The notes under the pieces were generated by a model that worked only from the letters and a program-made list of their open reading frames with translations, was not told where the DNA came from and did no database searches. Below, piece by piece: positions 16,601 through 25,832 of a DNA stretch of 36,004 nt. This DNA is from Prochlorococcus sp. AG-402-A08 (GTDB lineage: Bacteria; Cyanobacteriota; Cyanobacteriia; PCC-6307; Cyanobiaceae). Every line of letters starts with the position of its first letter. Position 1 is the first letter of the stretch. The DNA lies in assembly GCA_003279585.1 (NCBI GenBank), contig QCHH01000012.1, positions 1 to 36,004 on the forward strand. Direction: 5' to 3'. Position numbers and translations under genes: made by a program.

Positions 16601-18242
16601 GCATTTCTAAGCTAGTAACAAGTTTTTCTCTAAGAGGGTCAATTGGAGGATTAGTGACTTGTGCAAATCTTTGTTTGAAATAGTCATAAAGAATATGTGA
16701 TTTATTAGAAAGTATGGCTAGTGGAATATCATCTCCCATGCAATAAGTTGGTTCTTTTGCATTTGCTGCCATGCTATTAATTATGTAATCAAAATCTTCT
16801 GCAGTAAATCCAAATGCAATTTGTTTCTGTAGTAACTCTTGCTTATCAAATTTATTATTTACTTCCCAATTCTGGTTATTAAGGTTTATACGATTTGCTT
16901 TTAACCAGTCTAAGTATGGATATCTGTTTGCCGACTCTTCTTTGACATCCCAGTTTCGTAAAATCCTCTTTTTTTCCAAATCTACTGCGAGCATTTGTCC
17001 TGGCCCAAGCCGACCTTTTTCTTGTATTTGGTGTTCATCTAATTCCACAACACCTGTTTCAGATCCCATGACAACATATCCATTTTTAGTGATGCAATAT
17101 CGAGCTGGCCTCAGTCCATTCCTGTCTAGTGTTGCGCCTACATTCTTTCCATCAGTAAATACTATTAATGCTGGTCCATCCCATGGCTCCTGTGTCCCTG
17201 CAGCATATTCATAGAAAGCAGTTATTTCAGGCTTATTTCTTAATTCAGGTTGGTCTCTAAAAGCTTCAGGTATAAGTGTTAATAAGCTATCAGTTATTGG
17301 TCGTCCACTTCGAACTAATAGTTCAAGTGTTAAATCAAGATTAGCTGAATCACTGAAAACATTATTTACAATTGGTTTTAGATCATTCGCATTGTCTTTC
17401 CATATGGAACTAATATCTGTTTCTGTTGCTTTTGCCCAATTGATATTGCCTAGTAATGTGTTTATTTCTCCGTTATGACCTAAAAGTCTCATAGGTTGAG
17501 CTAATGGCCATTTTGGCAAAGTATTTGTACTAAACCTTCTATGGTAAACCGCATATGAAACTTCGAATCTATCGTCATTTAGATCTATATAAAAAGGAGC
17601 CAATATTTCCGATCTAACCATCCCTTTATATACAATTGTTTTATTACTTAAAGAGCATATATAGAGCCCTAATTTATCTTCTTTTAATTCTATATTAGCT
17701 CGATTTGAAATCCTTTGCCTTAATCTAAAAAGTAGAGCTTCAAGATTAATTTCTTTATCCTTAACATTAACTATCCACTGTGTAATAAAAGGTTCATTTT
17801 CTCTTGCAAGTTTACCTAATACTTCTTCGTTAACAGGAACATCTCTCCATCCTTTAGAGATCAACCCTAAAGATGAAGCTTCCTGTTCACATATCTTCCG
17901 AGCTATTTCTCTATTCTCTAAATCTTTAGGCATAAAAATCATACCTATCCCTGACGATTGGGGTTCGCATTGTTTAGCTATATCCCAAACTTGCCTTAAA
18001 TATGACCATGGAATTTCACATAAAATACCGGCACCATCACCTGAGTCGCTATCTCCTCCGCAACCACCTCTGTGCTCCATACAGCTGAGGCCACGTAATG
18101 CCTGTGATAAAACCCAATGATTTTGGTTACCTTCAACGTGAGCTATGAAGCCTACTCCACAAGAATCTTTCTCCCCCGAAAAGGCATCTGGATAGGTGCT
18201 ATCGCAGTAAGGCCAATTTGATCTTGAGATTCGTGGATGCAT
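13653..18242 (-). CDS. glsF: Ferredoxin-dependent glutamate synthase (Fd-GOGAT)
   Basis: 1529 residues. After a 27-residue propeptide the class II glutaminase domain begins at C28 (CGVGFIAHVEG); the propeptide must be removed to expose this nucleophile. The central domain follows. The FMN-binding synthase domain has GGKSNSGEGGEDP and ISGHDGGTGASPLSS. The 3Fe-4S ligands are C1153, C1159 and C1164 (CIMARICHTNKC). A C-terminal beta-helix domain (GXXGG repeats, GATGGKLFALGIAGERFGVRN) closes the protein. It makes two glutamates from glutamine and 2-oxoglutarate using electrons from PSI-reduced ferredoxin. No NADPH small subunit is adjacent. It is divergent from rpsL. Confidence 0.98.
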   Translation of the reverse strand: MHPRISRSNWPYCDSTYPDAFSGEKDSCGVGFIAHVEGNQNHWVLSQALRGLSCMEHRGGCGGDSDSGDGAGILCEIPWSYLRQVWDIAKQCEPQSSGIGMIFMPKDLENREIARKICEQEASSLGLISKGWRDVPVNEEVLGKLARENEPFITQWIVNVKDKEINLEALLFRLRQRISNRANIELKEDKLGLYICSLSNKTIVYKGMVRSEILAPFYIDLNDDRFEVSYAVYHRRFSTNTLPKWPLAQPMRLLGHNGEINTLLGNINWAKATETDISSIWKDNANDLKPIVNNVFSDSANLDLTLELLVRSGRPITDSLLTLIPEAFRDQPELRNKPEITAFYEYAAGTQEPWDGPALIVFTDGKNVGATLDRNGLRPARYCITKNGYVVMGSETGVVELDEHQIQEKGRLGPGQMLAVDLEKKRILRNWDVKEESANRYPYLDWLKANRINLNNQNWEVNNKFDKQELLQKQIAFGFTAEDFDYIINSMAANAKEPTYCMGDDIPLAILSNKSHILYDYFKQRFAQVTNPPIDPLREKLVTSLEMHLGVRKAPLSPKADAAKLIHIKSPIINEKELTSIINSELNCKELSILIPIINNEGNLDKGLKNLCQEAEDSVINGKEILILSDRNINREKSYIPPLLAVGAVHHHLLRKGLRLKTSIIIDTAQCWSTHHIACLIGFGASAICPWLTWETTRHWWQLPKTQKLISDGKLSNLSIENAQDNVKKAMEDGLRKILSKIGISVLASYHGAQIFEAIGIGADLIDLAFKGTTSRIAGLTLSELSIETISFHKKAFPELEQKKLDFNGFVQYRNSGEFHLNNPEMSKILHSAVRAGPGYDHFKTYQQLLENRPATTLRDLLTFKTAIQPLPLDQVESVESICQRFCTGGMSLGALSREAHEVLAIAMNRIGGKSNSGEGGEDPARFNVLNDVDENNQSKTLPNLKGLLNGDTACSAIKQIASGRFGVTPEYLTSGKQLEIKVAQGAKPGEGGQLPGPKVDEYIAKLRNSKPGVALISPPPHHDIYSIEDLAQLIHDLHQINPTAKVSVKLVAEIGIGTIAGGVAKANADVIQISGHDGGTGASPLSSIKHAGLPWELGLTEVHRALLENGLRKRVLLRADGGLKTGWDVLIAALLGAEEYGFGTVAMIAEGCIMARICHTNKCPVGVATQKEGLRKRFPGLPEHVVNFFIFVAEEVRQLMSQVGVAKVEDLIGRTDLLIPRNLELTKTKEVDLSSLLKPIDNSRDRSWLSHEIQAHSNGEVLENALLKDGEVSNAIQTHGSITKEIPIVNTDRSVCARISGEIAKKYGNKGFNGNLNFIFKGSAGQSFGAFILKGINISLIGEANDYVGKGINGGSITIVPEIINDTSNTQVILGNTCLYGATGGKLFALGIAGERFGVRNSGAHAVIEGAGDHCCEYMTGGVIVVLGKTGRNIGAGMTGGIAFILDQKNELDLRINKEIVEVYLLTETNQEKFLNNLIVEYHQKTNSPLAQKILSDWSSWRKLFKIVVPPSEKNKLGIEEFLEKVTI

Positions 18243-18491
18243 GTTTTTTAACTTACTATTTTTTCTTTTCTTACAAAAGTGCTATTGGCAAGCTTTGAAA
18301 TAGATGATTAGATTGATTTGATAGTTCTAAGAGTTACATCTTAAACATTTTTGTCGACCATTAAGTTTTTTATTCAATACTTTCTTGAAAATATTTGTAC
18401 TTATGCTTAAACCTGAATAAAAAGAAATATTATATTGAAAAAAAAAACGAATTTGGGAGGTTGACCAAGTAATCTGGGGAATTGTTGAATC

Positions 18492-18508
18492 TGGTCGAAC
18501 CTAGACCA
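18492..18508 (+). promoter_or_regulatory. Small hairpin just ahead of rpsL
   Basis: TGGTC (18492-18496) and GACCA (18504-18508) pair around a 7-base loop, ending 12 bases before the rpsL ATG. A nearby GGGAGGTT (from about 18456) looks like a Shine-Dalgarno but is too far from the ATG. It may be a leader structure; evidence is weak. Confidence 0.3.
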
Positions 18509-18520
18509 AAGATTAAATTA

Positions 18521-18895
18521 ATGCCAACCATTCAACAGTTGATAAGAACAGAGCGAAAGACTCTAAAAACGAAGACAAAATCTCCTGCTTTGCGAGGTTG
18601 CCCGGAAAGGAGAGGGGTATGTACAAGGGTTTACACTTCAACTCCTAAAAAACCTAACTCGGCTCTAAGAAAAGTAGCTCGTGTCAGATTAACCTCAGGT
18701 TTTGAAGTTACTGCTTACATTGGTGGTATAGGCCACAACCTTCAAGAACACTCTGTTGTTTTGCTGAGAGGTGGAAGAGTTAAAGATCTTCCAGGAGTTA
18801 GATATCACATAGTTAGAGGAACCCTTGATACCGCTGGTGTTAAAGACCGTAGACAGTCAAGATCAAAATATGGAGCTAAATCTCCTAAAGAATAA
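18521..18895 (+). CDS. rpsL: 30S ribosomal protein S12
   Basis: 124 residues from the ATG at 18521 ([13 protein letters not shown]), the conserved S12 start. The frame is open further upstream to a TTG at 18482, but that extension has no S12 homology and is rejected. The decoding-site segments [17 protein letters not shown] and [13 protein letters not shown] are intact, with Lys at the position where streptomycin-resistance mutations arise. S12 sits at the subunit interface and monitors decoding. First gene of the str operon. The 278-bp gap to glsF must hold both divergent promoters, but none stands out. Confidence 0.98.
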   Translation: MPTIQQLIRTERKTLKTKTKSPALRGCPERRGVCTRVYTSTPKKPNSALRKVARVRLTSGFEVTAYIGGIGHNLQEHSVVLLRGGRVKDLPGVRYHIVRGTLDTAGVKDRRQSRSKYGAKSPKE

Positions 18896-18944
18896 AAAAA
18901 TCATTTTGATTTATTGAATTTTCCCTTTATACAAATTTAATTTC

Positions 18945-19415
18945 ATGTCAAGAAGAAACGCAGCAGAAAAAAGACCTGTTCTCCCTGATCCTCAATTCAA
19001 TAATCGTTTGGCAAGTATGATGGTTCATCGATTGATGAAACATGGGAAGAAATCAACAGCTCAAAAAATTCTTTCTGATGCATTTGGTTTGATTAACGAA
19101 AGAACTGGTTCAGATCCGATTGAATTATTTGAAACAGCAGTAAAAAATGTCACGCCTCTTGTTGAAGTTAGAGCAAGAAGGGTAGGTGGAGCTACATATC
19201 AGGTTCCAATGGAGGTTCGTCAAGAAAGAGGAATTGCGATGGCGCTTAGATGGTTAGTGAATTTCTCTAGATCAAGAAATGGTAGAAGCATGGCTCAAAA
19301 ACTTGCTGGGGAGCTGATGGATGCAGCTAATGAGGCTGGAAATGCAGTGAGAAAAAGGGAAGAGACCCACAAGATGGCCGAAGCAAATAAGGCTTTTGCT
19401 CACTATCGCTATTGA
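18945..19415 (+). CDS. rpsG: 30S ribosomal protein S7
   Basis: 156 residues, the normal length. The N-terminus [19 protein letters not shown] and the 16S-binding helices ([33 protein letters not shown]) are typical. The C-terminus [20 protein letters not shown] is the family ending. S7 nucleates assembly of the 30S head and lines the E site. It lies 49 bp after rpsL and 105 bp before fusA, in the conserved str order. Confidence 0.98.
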   Translation: MSRRNAAEKRPVLPDPQFNNRLASMMVHRLMKHGKKSTAQKILSDAFGLINERTGSDPIELFETAVKNVTPLVEVRARRVGGATYQVPMEVRQERGIAMALRWLVNFSRSRNGRSMAQKLAGELMDAANEAGNAVRKREETHKMAEANKAFAHYRY

Positions 19416-19520
19416 TTTTAGTCAAATTTTTCTATTTAAATCCACAAAATATTTCTTTTTTAGCATGCTGAGTTGTAGAGTCCATGCGCATTTTAAAGCC
19501 CTTTAGTCGGAGTATTTTCT

Positions 19521-21596
19521 GTGGCACGCGCCTTTCCTCTGGAACGAATAAGAAATATCGGAATTGCTGCACATATTGATGCTGGTAAAACGACCTGTAC
19601 TGAAAGAATTCTTTTCTATTCAGGTGTGGTTCATAAAATGGGAGAGGTGCACGATGGTGCAGCCGTAACCGATTGGATGGCCCAAGAGAGAGAAAGAGGT
19701 ATAACCATTACAGCTGCGGCGATCTCAACCACATGGGACGAACACCGTATCAACATTATCGATACCCCTGGCCACGTTGACTTCACTATTGAAGTTGAAC
19801 GCTCAATGAGGGTTCTTGATGGTGTTATTGCAGTTTTTTGCGCTGTTGGCGGAGTTCAACCTCAATCTGAAACGGTTTGGCGTCAGGCAGATAGGTATTC
19901 AGTACCAAGAATGGTATTTGTCAATAAAATGGATAGAACTGGTGCAGATTTTCTTAAGGTTCATGGTCAAATTAAAGATAGATTAAAAGCTAATGCGGTT
20001 CCAATTCAGTTGCCAATAGGTGCTGAAAATGATTTAAAGGGGATCATTGATCTTGTAGAAAATAAAGCATATATTTATAAAGATGATCTTGGAAAAGATA
20101 TTGAGCAGACTGATGTTCCAGCAGAAATGGTTGATTTAGTATCTGACTGGCGATCAAAATTAATGGAGTCCATAGCTGAAACTGAGGAGGAATTGCTTGA
20201 TGCGTTTCTAGAAAATGGTGAGTTAACAATAGAACAACTCAAATCTGGCATTAGGGAAGGAGTCCTTAAACATGGTTTGGTTCCAATGTTATGTGGTTCA
20301 GCTTTTAAAAATAAAGGAGTTCAGTTATTGCTTGATGCAGTAGTTAATTATCTTCCTGCTCCTGTTGATGTACCACCTATTCAGGGTTTGCTTCCTAATG
20401 GAAAAGAAGCTGTGAGACCGTCAGATGATAGCGCTCCATTTAGCGCGCTTGCATTCAAGGTAATGGCTGATCCATATGGAAAATTGACTTTTGTTCGAAT
20501 GTATTCAGGTGTTCTCGAGAAAGGGAGTTATGTTCTCAACTCAACTAAGGATGCAAAAGAGAGAATATCTAGATTGATAATTTTGAAAGCTGATGATCGT
20601 GAGGAAGTTGATGAATTAAGAGCTGGGGATCTAGGAGCTGTACTAGGGCTTAAAAATACAACAACGGGAGATACTTTATGCGCTTCCGAAGAGGCAATTG
20701 TTCTTGAAACCCTTTATATCCCTGAACCAGTTATTTCAGTTGCGGTAGAGCCTAAGACTAAAAGTGATATGGAAAAGTTAGGGAAAGCACTTACATCTCT
20801 TTCTGAGGAAGATCCAACATTCAGAGTCAGTACTGATCAAGAGACAAATCAAACTGTAATTGCGGGTATGGGTGAACTTCACCTAGAGATTTTGGTTGAT
20901 CGTATGTTGAGGGAATTTAAGGTAGAGGCAAATATAGGAGCACCTCAAGTTTCTTATAGAGAAACTATTAGAGCCAGCTCTTCAGGTGAAGGGAAATTTG
21001 CAAGACAAACAGGCGGTAAAGGTCAATATGGTCATGTTGTTATTGAAGTTGAGCCAGGTGAACCAGGGACTGGTTTTGAGTTTGTCAATAAGATTGTGGG
21101 TGGATCTGTTCCAAAAGAATATATAAAACCTGCTGAATCAGGAATGAAAGAAACTTGTGAGTCTGGTGTAATTGCTGGCTATCCTTTAATTGATGTAAAA
21201 GTTACATTGGTTGATGGCTCTTATCATGATGTTGACTCATCAGAGATGGCTTTCAAGATTGCCGGCTCAATGGCTTTCAAAGATGGAATCAAGAAGTGCA
21301 ATCCTGTCCTTCTAGAACCTATGATGAAAGTTGAGGTAGAAGTGCCTGAGGACTTCCTAGGCTCTATAATTGGAGATCTGTCCTCTAGACGAGGTCAGGT
21401 TGAAGGTCAATCCATCGAAGATGGACAATCCAAAGTTCAGGCAAAAGTGCCATTAGCCGAAATGTTTGGCTATGCCACTCAACTCCGATCAATGACTCAA
21501 GGTCGGGGTATTTTCTCAATGGAGTTCAGTACCTACGAGGAAGTTCCTCGTAATGTTGCTGAAGCAATTATCTCCAAGAATCAGGGCAATTCCTGA
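19521..21596 (+). CDS. fusA: Translation elongation factor G
   Basis: 691 residues from a GTG start. A CGGAG stretch about 9 bases upstream supports this start. GTPase motifs are clear: G1 AHIDAGKT (17-24), switch region [11 protein letters not shown]3 DTPGH, G4 NKMD. Domains II-V follow, with the domain IV segment [13 protein letters not shown] and the domain V ending near [24 protein letters not shown] drives translocation and, with RRF, ribosome recycling. The full-length, ordinary sequence lies between rpsG and tuf. Confidence 0.99.
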   Translation: MARAFPLERIRNIGIAAHIDAGKTTCTERILFYSGVVHKMGEVHDGAAVTDWMAQERERGITITAAAISTTWDEHRINIIDTPGHVDFTIEVERSMRVLDGVIAVFCAVGGVQPQSETVWRQADRYSVPRMVFVNKMDRTGADFLKVHGQIKDRLKANAVPIQLPIGAENDLKGIIDLVENKAYIYKDDLGKDIEQTDVPAEMVDLVSDWRSKLMESIAETEEELLDAFLENGELTIEQLKSGIREGVLKHGLVPMLCGSAFKNKGVQLLLDAVVNYLPAPVDVPPIQGLLPNGKEAVRPSDDSAPFSALAFKVMADPYGKLTFVRMYSGVLEKGSYVLNSTKDAKERISRLIILKADDREEVDELRAGDLGAVLGLKNTTTGDTLCASEEAIVLETLYIPEPVISVAVEPKTKSDMEKLGKALTSLSEEDPTFRVSTDQETNQTVIAGMGELHLEILVDRMLREFKVEANIGAPQVSYRETIRASSSGEGKFARQTGGKGQYGHVVIEVEPGEPGTGFEFVNKIVGGSVPKEYIKPAESGMKETCESGVIAGYPLIDVKVTLVDGSYHDVDSSEMAFKIAGSMAFKDGIKKCNPVLLEPMMKVEVEVPEDFLGSIIGDLSSRRGQVEGQSIEDGQSKVQAKVPLAEMFGYATQLRSMTQGRGIFSMEFSTYEEVPRNVAEAIISKNQGNS

Positions 21597-21636
21597 TCTC
21601 TAAAATTTACTAACCAACCCCCGATTCTTTAAAAAA

Positions 21637-22836
21637 ATGGCTCGCGAGAAGTTTGAGAGGAACAAACCTCACGTCAACATAGGTACTATTGGCCACGTTG
21701 ACCATGGCAAAACAACCCTTACTGCAGCAATCACAAAGGTTTTAGCCAAAAAAGGTCAAGCCGAAGCCCAAGATTACGCGGAAATTGATGGAGCTCCAGA
21801 AGAGCGTGAGCGCGGTATCACAATTAATACTGCTCACGTTGAATATGAGACTGATGGTCGTCATTATGCCCATGTTGATTGCCCAGGCCATGCTGATTAT
21901 GTAAAAAACATGATCACAGGTGCTGCTCAGATGGATGGTGCAATTCTTGTAGTAGCAGCGACAGATGGAGCAATGGCCCAAACAAAAGAACATATCCTTT
22001 TGGCCAAGCAGGTTGGTGTACCTGCATTGGTTGTTGCACTAAACAAATGTGACATGGTTGATGATGAAGAAATGATAGAACTTGTAGAAATGGAGATTCG
22101 TGAACTTCTTACAAGTTATGACTTCCCTGGCGATGATATCCCTGTTGTGCAAGTTTCAGGCTTGAAAGCTATTGAAGGAGAATCAGATTGGGAGACAAAA
22201 ATAGATGAATTGATGACTGCTGTAGATTCTTCAATTCCAGAACCAGAACGTGAAATTGATAAGCCTTTCTTGATGGCTGTTGAAGACGTTTTCTCAATTA
22301 CTGGACGTGGAACAGTTGCTACTGGAAGAATTGAAAGAGGAAAAGTAACAGTTGGGGAGGAGGTTGAAATTGTAGGAATCAGAGATACGAGAGTTACAAC
22401 TGTTACTGGAGTAGAGATGTTTAGAAAGCTTCTCGATGAGGGTATGGCTGGAGATAATGTCGGACTTCTCTTGAGAGGTATTCAAAAAGAGGATATTGAA
22501 AGAGGGATGGTACTTGTTAAAAAAGGATCAATTACTCCCCACACTAAATTTGAAGGTGAGGTGTACGTATTGAAAAAAGAAGAGGGTGGACGTCACACGC
22601 CTTTCTTTGCCGGATATCGTCCTCAGTTTTACATTCGTACTACTGATGTAACAGGTCAAATTACAGCTTTCACATCTGATGATGGAAGTAATGTTGAAAT
22701 GGTAATGCCTGGTGACAGAATAAAAATGACAGGTGAATTAATAGCTCCTGTTGCTATTGAGCAAGGAATGAGATTCGCAATTCGCGAAGGTGGTCGTACT
22801 ATTGGAGCTGGAGTGGTTTCAAAAATTATTGAGTAA
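21637..22836 (+). CDS. tuf: Translation elongation factor Tu
   Basis: 399 residues. G1 GHVDHGKT (19-26), effector segment [15 protein letters not shown]3 DCPGH, G4 NKCD, and domains II and III ending [16 protein letters not shown]-Tu delivers aminoacyl-tRNA to the A site. It lies 40 bp after fusA and is the only tuf copy in this window. The 126-bp gap that follows contains two strong dyads before rpsJ. Confidence 0.99.
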   Translation: MAREKFERNKPHVNIGTIGHVDHGKTTLTAAITKVLAKKGQAEAQDYAEIDGAPEERERGITINTAHVEYETDGRHYAHVDCPGHADYVKNMITGAAQMDGAILVVAATDGAMAQTKEHILLAKQVGVPALVVALNKCDMVDDEEMIELVEMEIRELLTSYDFPGDDIPVVQVSGLKAIEGESDWETKIDELMTAVDSSIPEPEREIDKPFLMAVEDVFSITGRGTVATGRIERGKVTVGEEVEIVGIRDTRVTTVTGVEMFRKLLDEGMAGDNVGLLLRGIQKEDIERGMVLVKKGSITPHTKFEGEVYVLKKEEGGRHTPFFAGYRPQFYIRTTDVTGQITAFTSDDGSNVEMVMPGDRIKMTGELIAPVAIEQGMRFAIREGGRTIGAGVVSKIIE

Positions 22837-22846
22837 TTGATTTGAT

Positions 22847-22885
22847 TTAGAGGATTACTTGTAATTTATTCAGGTCATCCTCTAA
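22847..22885 (+). promoter_or_regulatory. Stem-loop after tuf
   Basis: TTAGAGGAT (22847-22855) and ATCCTCTAA (22877-22885) form a perfect 9-bp stem with a 21-base loop, starting 10 bp after the tuf stop. No T run follows, so it is more likely an mRNA 3' stabiliser or processing site than a terminator. Confidence 0.55.
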
Positions 22886-22897
22886 GTTAAATAAACC

Positions 22898-22917
22898 CAT
22901 GAACTAATTAGTTCATG
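22898..22917. repeat. Perfect 20-bp palindrome between tuf and rpsJ
   Basis: CATGAACTAATTAGTTCATG reads identically on both strands. It lies 45 bp ahead of rpsJ. It could be a protein-binding operator or an RNA stem. Confidence 0.75.
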
Positions 22918-22962
22918 CTCAAAAGAACCTCGAAAATCTAATTAGCTTTTGGTAATCCAATT

Positions 22963-23283
22963 ATGTCAACTGCAATTGCACAGCAAAAAATACGAATACG
23001 CCTAAAGGCTTTTGATAGAAGAATGCTCGATTTATCTTGCGATAAAATAATTGAGACTGCAGACACAACAGCTGCTTCAGCTATAGGACCTATCCCTCTG
23101 CCCACTAAAAGAAAGATTTATTGTGTTCTTCGTTCTCCTCATGTTGATAAGGATTCAAGAGAGCATTTTGAAACAAGAACACATCGACGAATTATTGATA
23201 TTTACAGCCCTTCTGCAAAGACTATAGATGCCCTAATGAAGCTGGATCTTCCTAGTGGAGTTGATATAGAAGTTAAGCTCTAG
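22963..23283 (+). CDS. rpsJ: 30S ribosomal protein S10
   Basis: 106 residues. The core [43 protein letters not shown] and [11 protein letters not shown] are standard S10. It binds the 30S head and also acts in NusB-dependent antitermination in bacteria. Here it ends the str cluster after tuf, as usual in cyanobacteria, where it is separated from the S10 operon. The ATG at 22963 gives the standard start [15 protein letters not shown]. Confidence 0.98.
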
Positions 23284-23343
23284 ATCTTTTTCTCTCAAAC
23301 CAGAGATTGATTATCTAGGATATGTTTAATTAGGAATACCCAT

Positions 23344-24006
23344 TTGAGCGAACTTTCAGTTAGGGAGCTACCACTTTTCCCATTGCCTGAGGTTGTGCTT
23401 TTTCCTCAGGAGTACTTGCCACTACATATTTTTGAGACTCGTTACAGAGTGATGCTTCAATCTGCCCTGAAGTCGGATAGCCGTTTTGGAGTTGTTAGAT
23501 GGGATCCAATTGCAAAAAAAATGGCTGATGTTGGTTGTTGTGCTGAGATCATTAAGCATCAAACTTCACCAGATGGTAGAAGTAATATTGTTACTATTGG
23601 ACAACAAAGATTTCGAATCCTAGAAATTATTAGTGAATCGCCTTTTATTAACGCCTTGGTTAGTTGGGTTGACGATGAACAAATTTCAGATCAAACCAAA
23701 CTATTGGAATTAAAGGATTCAGTAGCTATTGCCCTGAAGGATGTAGTTTCACTGACTTCAAAATTAACTGAATCTGATAAGGAACTTCCTGGTTCTTTAC
23801 CTGATATGCCTAGAGAGTTGTCTTTTTGGATAGCTGCTCATCTTGGAGGCCCAGTAGCAAGTGAGCAGCAGAATTTATTAGAGTTAACTAATACTTTTCA
23901 CCGATTGGAAAGAGAATATGAACTTCTTGATCAAACAAGAAAACAACTAGCTGCAAGAACTGCTTTAAAAGATACATTCTCAAATGCTGATCAAGCTAAT
24001 AATTAA
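23344..24006 (+). CDS. LON N-terminal substrate-binding-domain protein (stand-alone)
   Basis: 220 residues from a TTG start. The LON-SB/PUA-like signature begins at once: LPLFPLPEVVLFPQEYLPLHIFETRYRVMLQSAL, followed by GVVRWDP, GCCAEI, RSNIVTIGQQRFRI and, at the end, a helical bundle (EREYELLDQTRKQLAART). There is no ATPase or protease domain, so this is not a Lon protease. Stand-alone LON-domain proteins are common in cyanobacteria and chloroplasts; some relatives affect protein stability, but the substrate is unknown. The TTG is taken because the domain starts within 10 residues. It follows rpsJ by 60 bp and precedes the methyltransferase by 2 bp, so the two are probably co-transcribed. Confidence 0.88.
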   Translation: MSELSVRELPLFPLPEVVLFPQEYLPLHIFETRYRVMLQSALKSDSRFGVVRWDPIAKKMADVGCCAEIIKHQTSPDGRSNIVTIGQQRFRILEIISESPFINALVSWVDDEQISDQTKLLELKDSVAIALKDVVSLTSKLTESDKELPGSLPDMPRELSFWIAAHLGGPVASEQQNLLELTNTFHRLEREYELLDQTRKQLAARTALKDTFSNADQANN

Positions 24007-24008
24007 TT

Positions 24009-24941
24009 ATGCAATGGATATTAATTTTTATATTTAGTGCTTTTTTTCTTTTCACTTTAACTACTCAGTGGCTGCGGAAAAGTCGTAAGTATGAGTCTGT
24101 TAATAGCGTTGCTTGCTCATATGATGAATGGACTAATGACCGTTTATTAGAAAATCTCTGGGGAGAACATATTCATCTAGGCTTTTACGAAAAACCAAGA
24201 ATAAAAAAAGACTTTAGGAAAGCTAAGATTGATTTTGTGCATGAATTAGTTCGTTGGAGTGGTTTAAACAAATTACCGAAAGGCTCAAGAGTGTTAGACG
24301 TAGGATGTGGAATAGGCGGAAGTTCAAGAATATTATCTGATTATTATGGATTTGATGTGATTGGTATTTCCATCAGTCAAGAACAAATTAAAAGAGCGAA
24401 TGAACTAACAGCTAATAATGATTTTTGTCGTTTTGAGTTAATGAATGCCCTTGACTTAAAGTTTGAAAAAGGTAGCTTTGATGGGGTTTGGAGCGTTGAA
24501 GCTGGGCCTCATATCTTTGATAAACAAACGTTTGCAGATGAAATGCTGAGAGTCCTTAGACCAGGTGGCGTTTTGGTAGTTGCAGACTGGAATCAAAGAG
24601 ATACATCAAAGTATCCCTTGAATTTATTAGAAAAATTTATTATGAATCAATTATTAATTCAATGGACCCATCCTGAATTTTCAAGTATTGAAGGATTTAA
24701 AAACAACTTATTAAATAGTCCTTATTGTGGAAGTTCTGTAGAGTCTTCAGATTGGACACAATATACAATTCAATCTTGGAATGAATCCATATATGAAGGG
24801 TTTAGAAGACCTTCTTCTATTATGAAATTAGGCCTCAGATCTCTCCTAAAGGCATTTAGAGAAATACCAACTATACTAATGATGAGATGGTCTTTTTCAA
24901 GAGGATTGATGAAGTTCGGAGTATTTAAATCTAGAGGATAA
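24009..24941 (+). CDS. MPBQ/MSBQ methyltransferase (plastoquinone and tocopherol synthesis), Sll0418 type
   Basis: 310 residues. An N-terminal hydrophobic helix (about 3-18) precedes SVACSYDEWTNDRLLENLWGEHIHLGFY. The SAM motif I is VLDVGCGIGG (95-104), followed by DVIGISISQEQIKRA, and FDGVWSVEAGPHIFDK and LRPGGVLVVADWNQRD. From memory this matches Synechocystis Sll0418 in order and detail, including the C-terminal REIPTILMMR segment. That enzyme methylates 2-methyl-6-phytyl- and 2-methyl-6-solanyl-benzoquinol in membranes. VTE4-type gamma-tocopherol methyltransferase is the main alternative but matches less well. It is coupled to the LON-domain gene (2-bp gap) and converges on pheA with a 1-bp gap. 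Confidence 0.87.
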   Translation: MQWILIFIFSAFFLFTLTTQWLRKSRKYESVNSVACSYDEWTNDRLLENLWGEHIHLGFYEKPRIKKDFRKAKIDFVHELVRWSGLNKLPKGSRVLDVGCGIGGSSRILSDYYGFDVIGISISQEQIKRANELTANNDFCRFELMNALDLKFEKGSFDGVWSVEAGPHIFDKQTFADEMLRVLRPGGVLVVADWNQRDTSKYPLNLLEKFIMNQLLIQWTHPEFSSIEGFKNNLLNSPYCGSSVESSDWTQYTIQSWNESIYEGFRRPSSIMKLGLRSLLKAFREIPTILMMRWSFSRGLMKFGVFKSRG

Positions 24942-24942
24942 A

Positions 24943-25776
24943 TTATTCAGTTTCTGATCCGAAATAACATCCAAGATTAATTATTTGATTGCACAGTGGT
25001 GATAATTCCTCATTAATATTTTCAAAGTCTTTTTTATTATTATTATTATTCAAATCAAGATCTATGAAAAAAACATATTCGCCTAGTTCTCTTTTAGAAG
25101 GACGAGATTCAATTCTACTCATATTTAGTCCAAGGTTTGCAATGCAATTCAATGCTTTTAGTAATGCACCTGGACTATTTGACTTGAGAGAAAAAGCTAC
25201 ACTTGCTTTATTTCCATCTACTTTAATATTGTTTTTACTAAGAAGAACGAATCTAGTGCAATTTCCTTCGATATCATTAATAGGATAAGCCAGAATATTT
25301 AGTTCTTCACTTGCATCTTTTGACCCTATCGCTGCTCTGAATGAGCTACCTTTTACCATCCTTATTGCTTCCGCAGTTGAATTGGTTGGTAAATGAACTG
25401 CATTTGGAATATTGTCGTTTAACCACTGACTGCATTGAGCTATTGCCTGAGGATGGGAAAGGACCTCTGAAATAGTGGATATTGAGCCGCTGCTCATTAA
25501 TGAGTGTTTGATAGGAAGTACTAGGGCTCTATGGATAAATAGATTTTTGTGCCTCCATAGGGCATCTAATGTTGTGGTAACTCCACCTTCTACTGAATTT
25601 TCAATTGGTACTACGGCTGCTTCACAAAGATTGTTTGCAAGATTATCTACCACAGACCTTAAACCTATGCATGGTGAGAAATCTGGAGAGTCAAGCTTTT
25701 CTAGGGCTGCTAAAGCTTTTGCAGCCTTCTCAGCGTATGTTCCTTTAGGCCCTAAGTAGGCCACTCGAGTTGACAT
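24943..25776 (-). CDS. pheA: Prephenate dehydratase
   Basis: 277 residues. Catalytic domain about 1-180: VAYLGPKGTYAEKA start, VPIENSVEGGV (57-66), the STAEAIRMV segment, and the key T174-R-F motif (NCTRFVLLS). An ACT regulatory domain follows (about 190-277) with ESRPSK (223-228), the motif associated with phenylalanine feedback. There is no chorismate mutase domain, so this is the monofunctional form. It makes phenylpyruvate for phenylalanine. An NNNNN run (243-247) interrupts the ACT domain. It is head-to-head with the DUF1997-like gene. Confidence 0.96.
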   Translation of the reverse strand: MSTRVAYLGPKGTYAEKAAKALAALEKLDSPDFSPCIGLRSVVDNLANNLCEAAVVPIENSVEGGVTTTLDALWRHKNLFIHRALVLPIKHSLMSSGSISTISEVLSHPQAIAQCSQWLNDNIPNAVHLPTNSTAEAIRMVKGSSFRAAIGSKDASEELNILAYPINDIEGNCTRFVLLSKNNIKVDGNKASVAFSLKSNSPGALLKALNCIANLGLNMSRIESRPSKRELGEYVFFIDLDLNNNNNKKDFENINEELSPLCNQIINLGCYFGSETE

Positions 25777-25832
25777 TAGATAGAAAAAAGGGGGTAAATG
25801 CCGATAAGATCAGGCTGAGCAAGTTTTTGATA

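Noticed and set aside
13896-17214. Several 61-90 aa frames inside glsF on both strands
   Set aside because: All are out of frame with a strongly conserved enzyme and have unbalanced composition, so they are chance frames.
18482-18520. Upstream TTG extension of rpsL
   Set aside because: The added 13 residues do not resemble S12, and the ATG at 18521 gives the exact conserved N-terminus and length.
23291-23306. TCTCT...AGAGA hairpin after rpsJ as a terminator
   Set aside because: The stem is 5 bp and no T run follows.
23344-24006. Lon protease
   Set aside because: Only the N-terminal substrate-binding domain is present, without ATPase or protease domains.
25770-25832. TTG-started extension of the DUF1997-like gene
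   Set aside because: It would overlap pheA and adds unconvincing charged residues; the ATG at 25833 begins a normal N-terminus.
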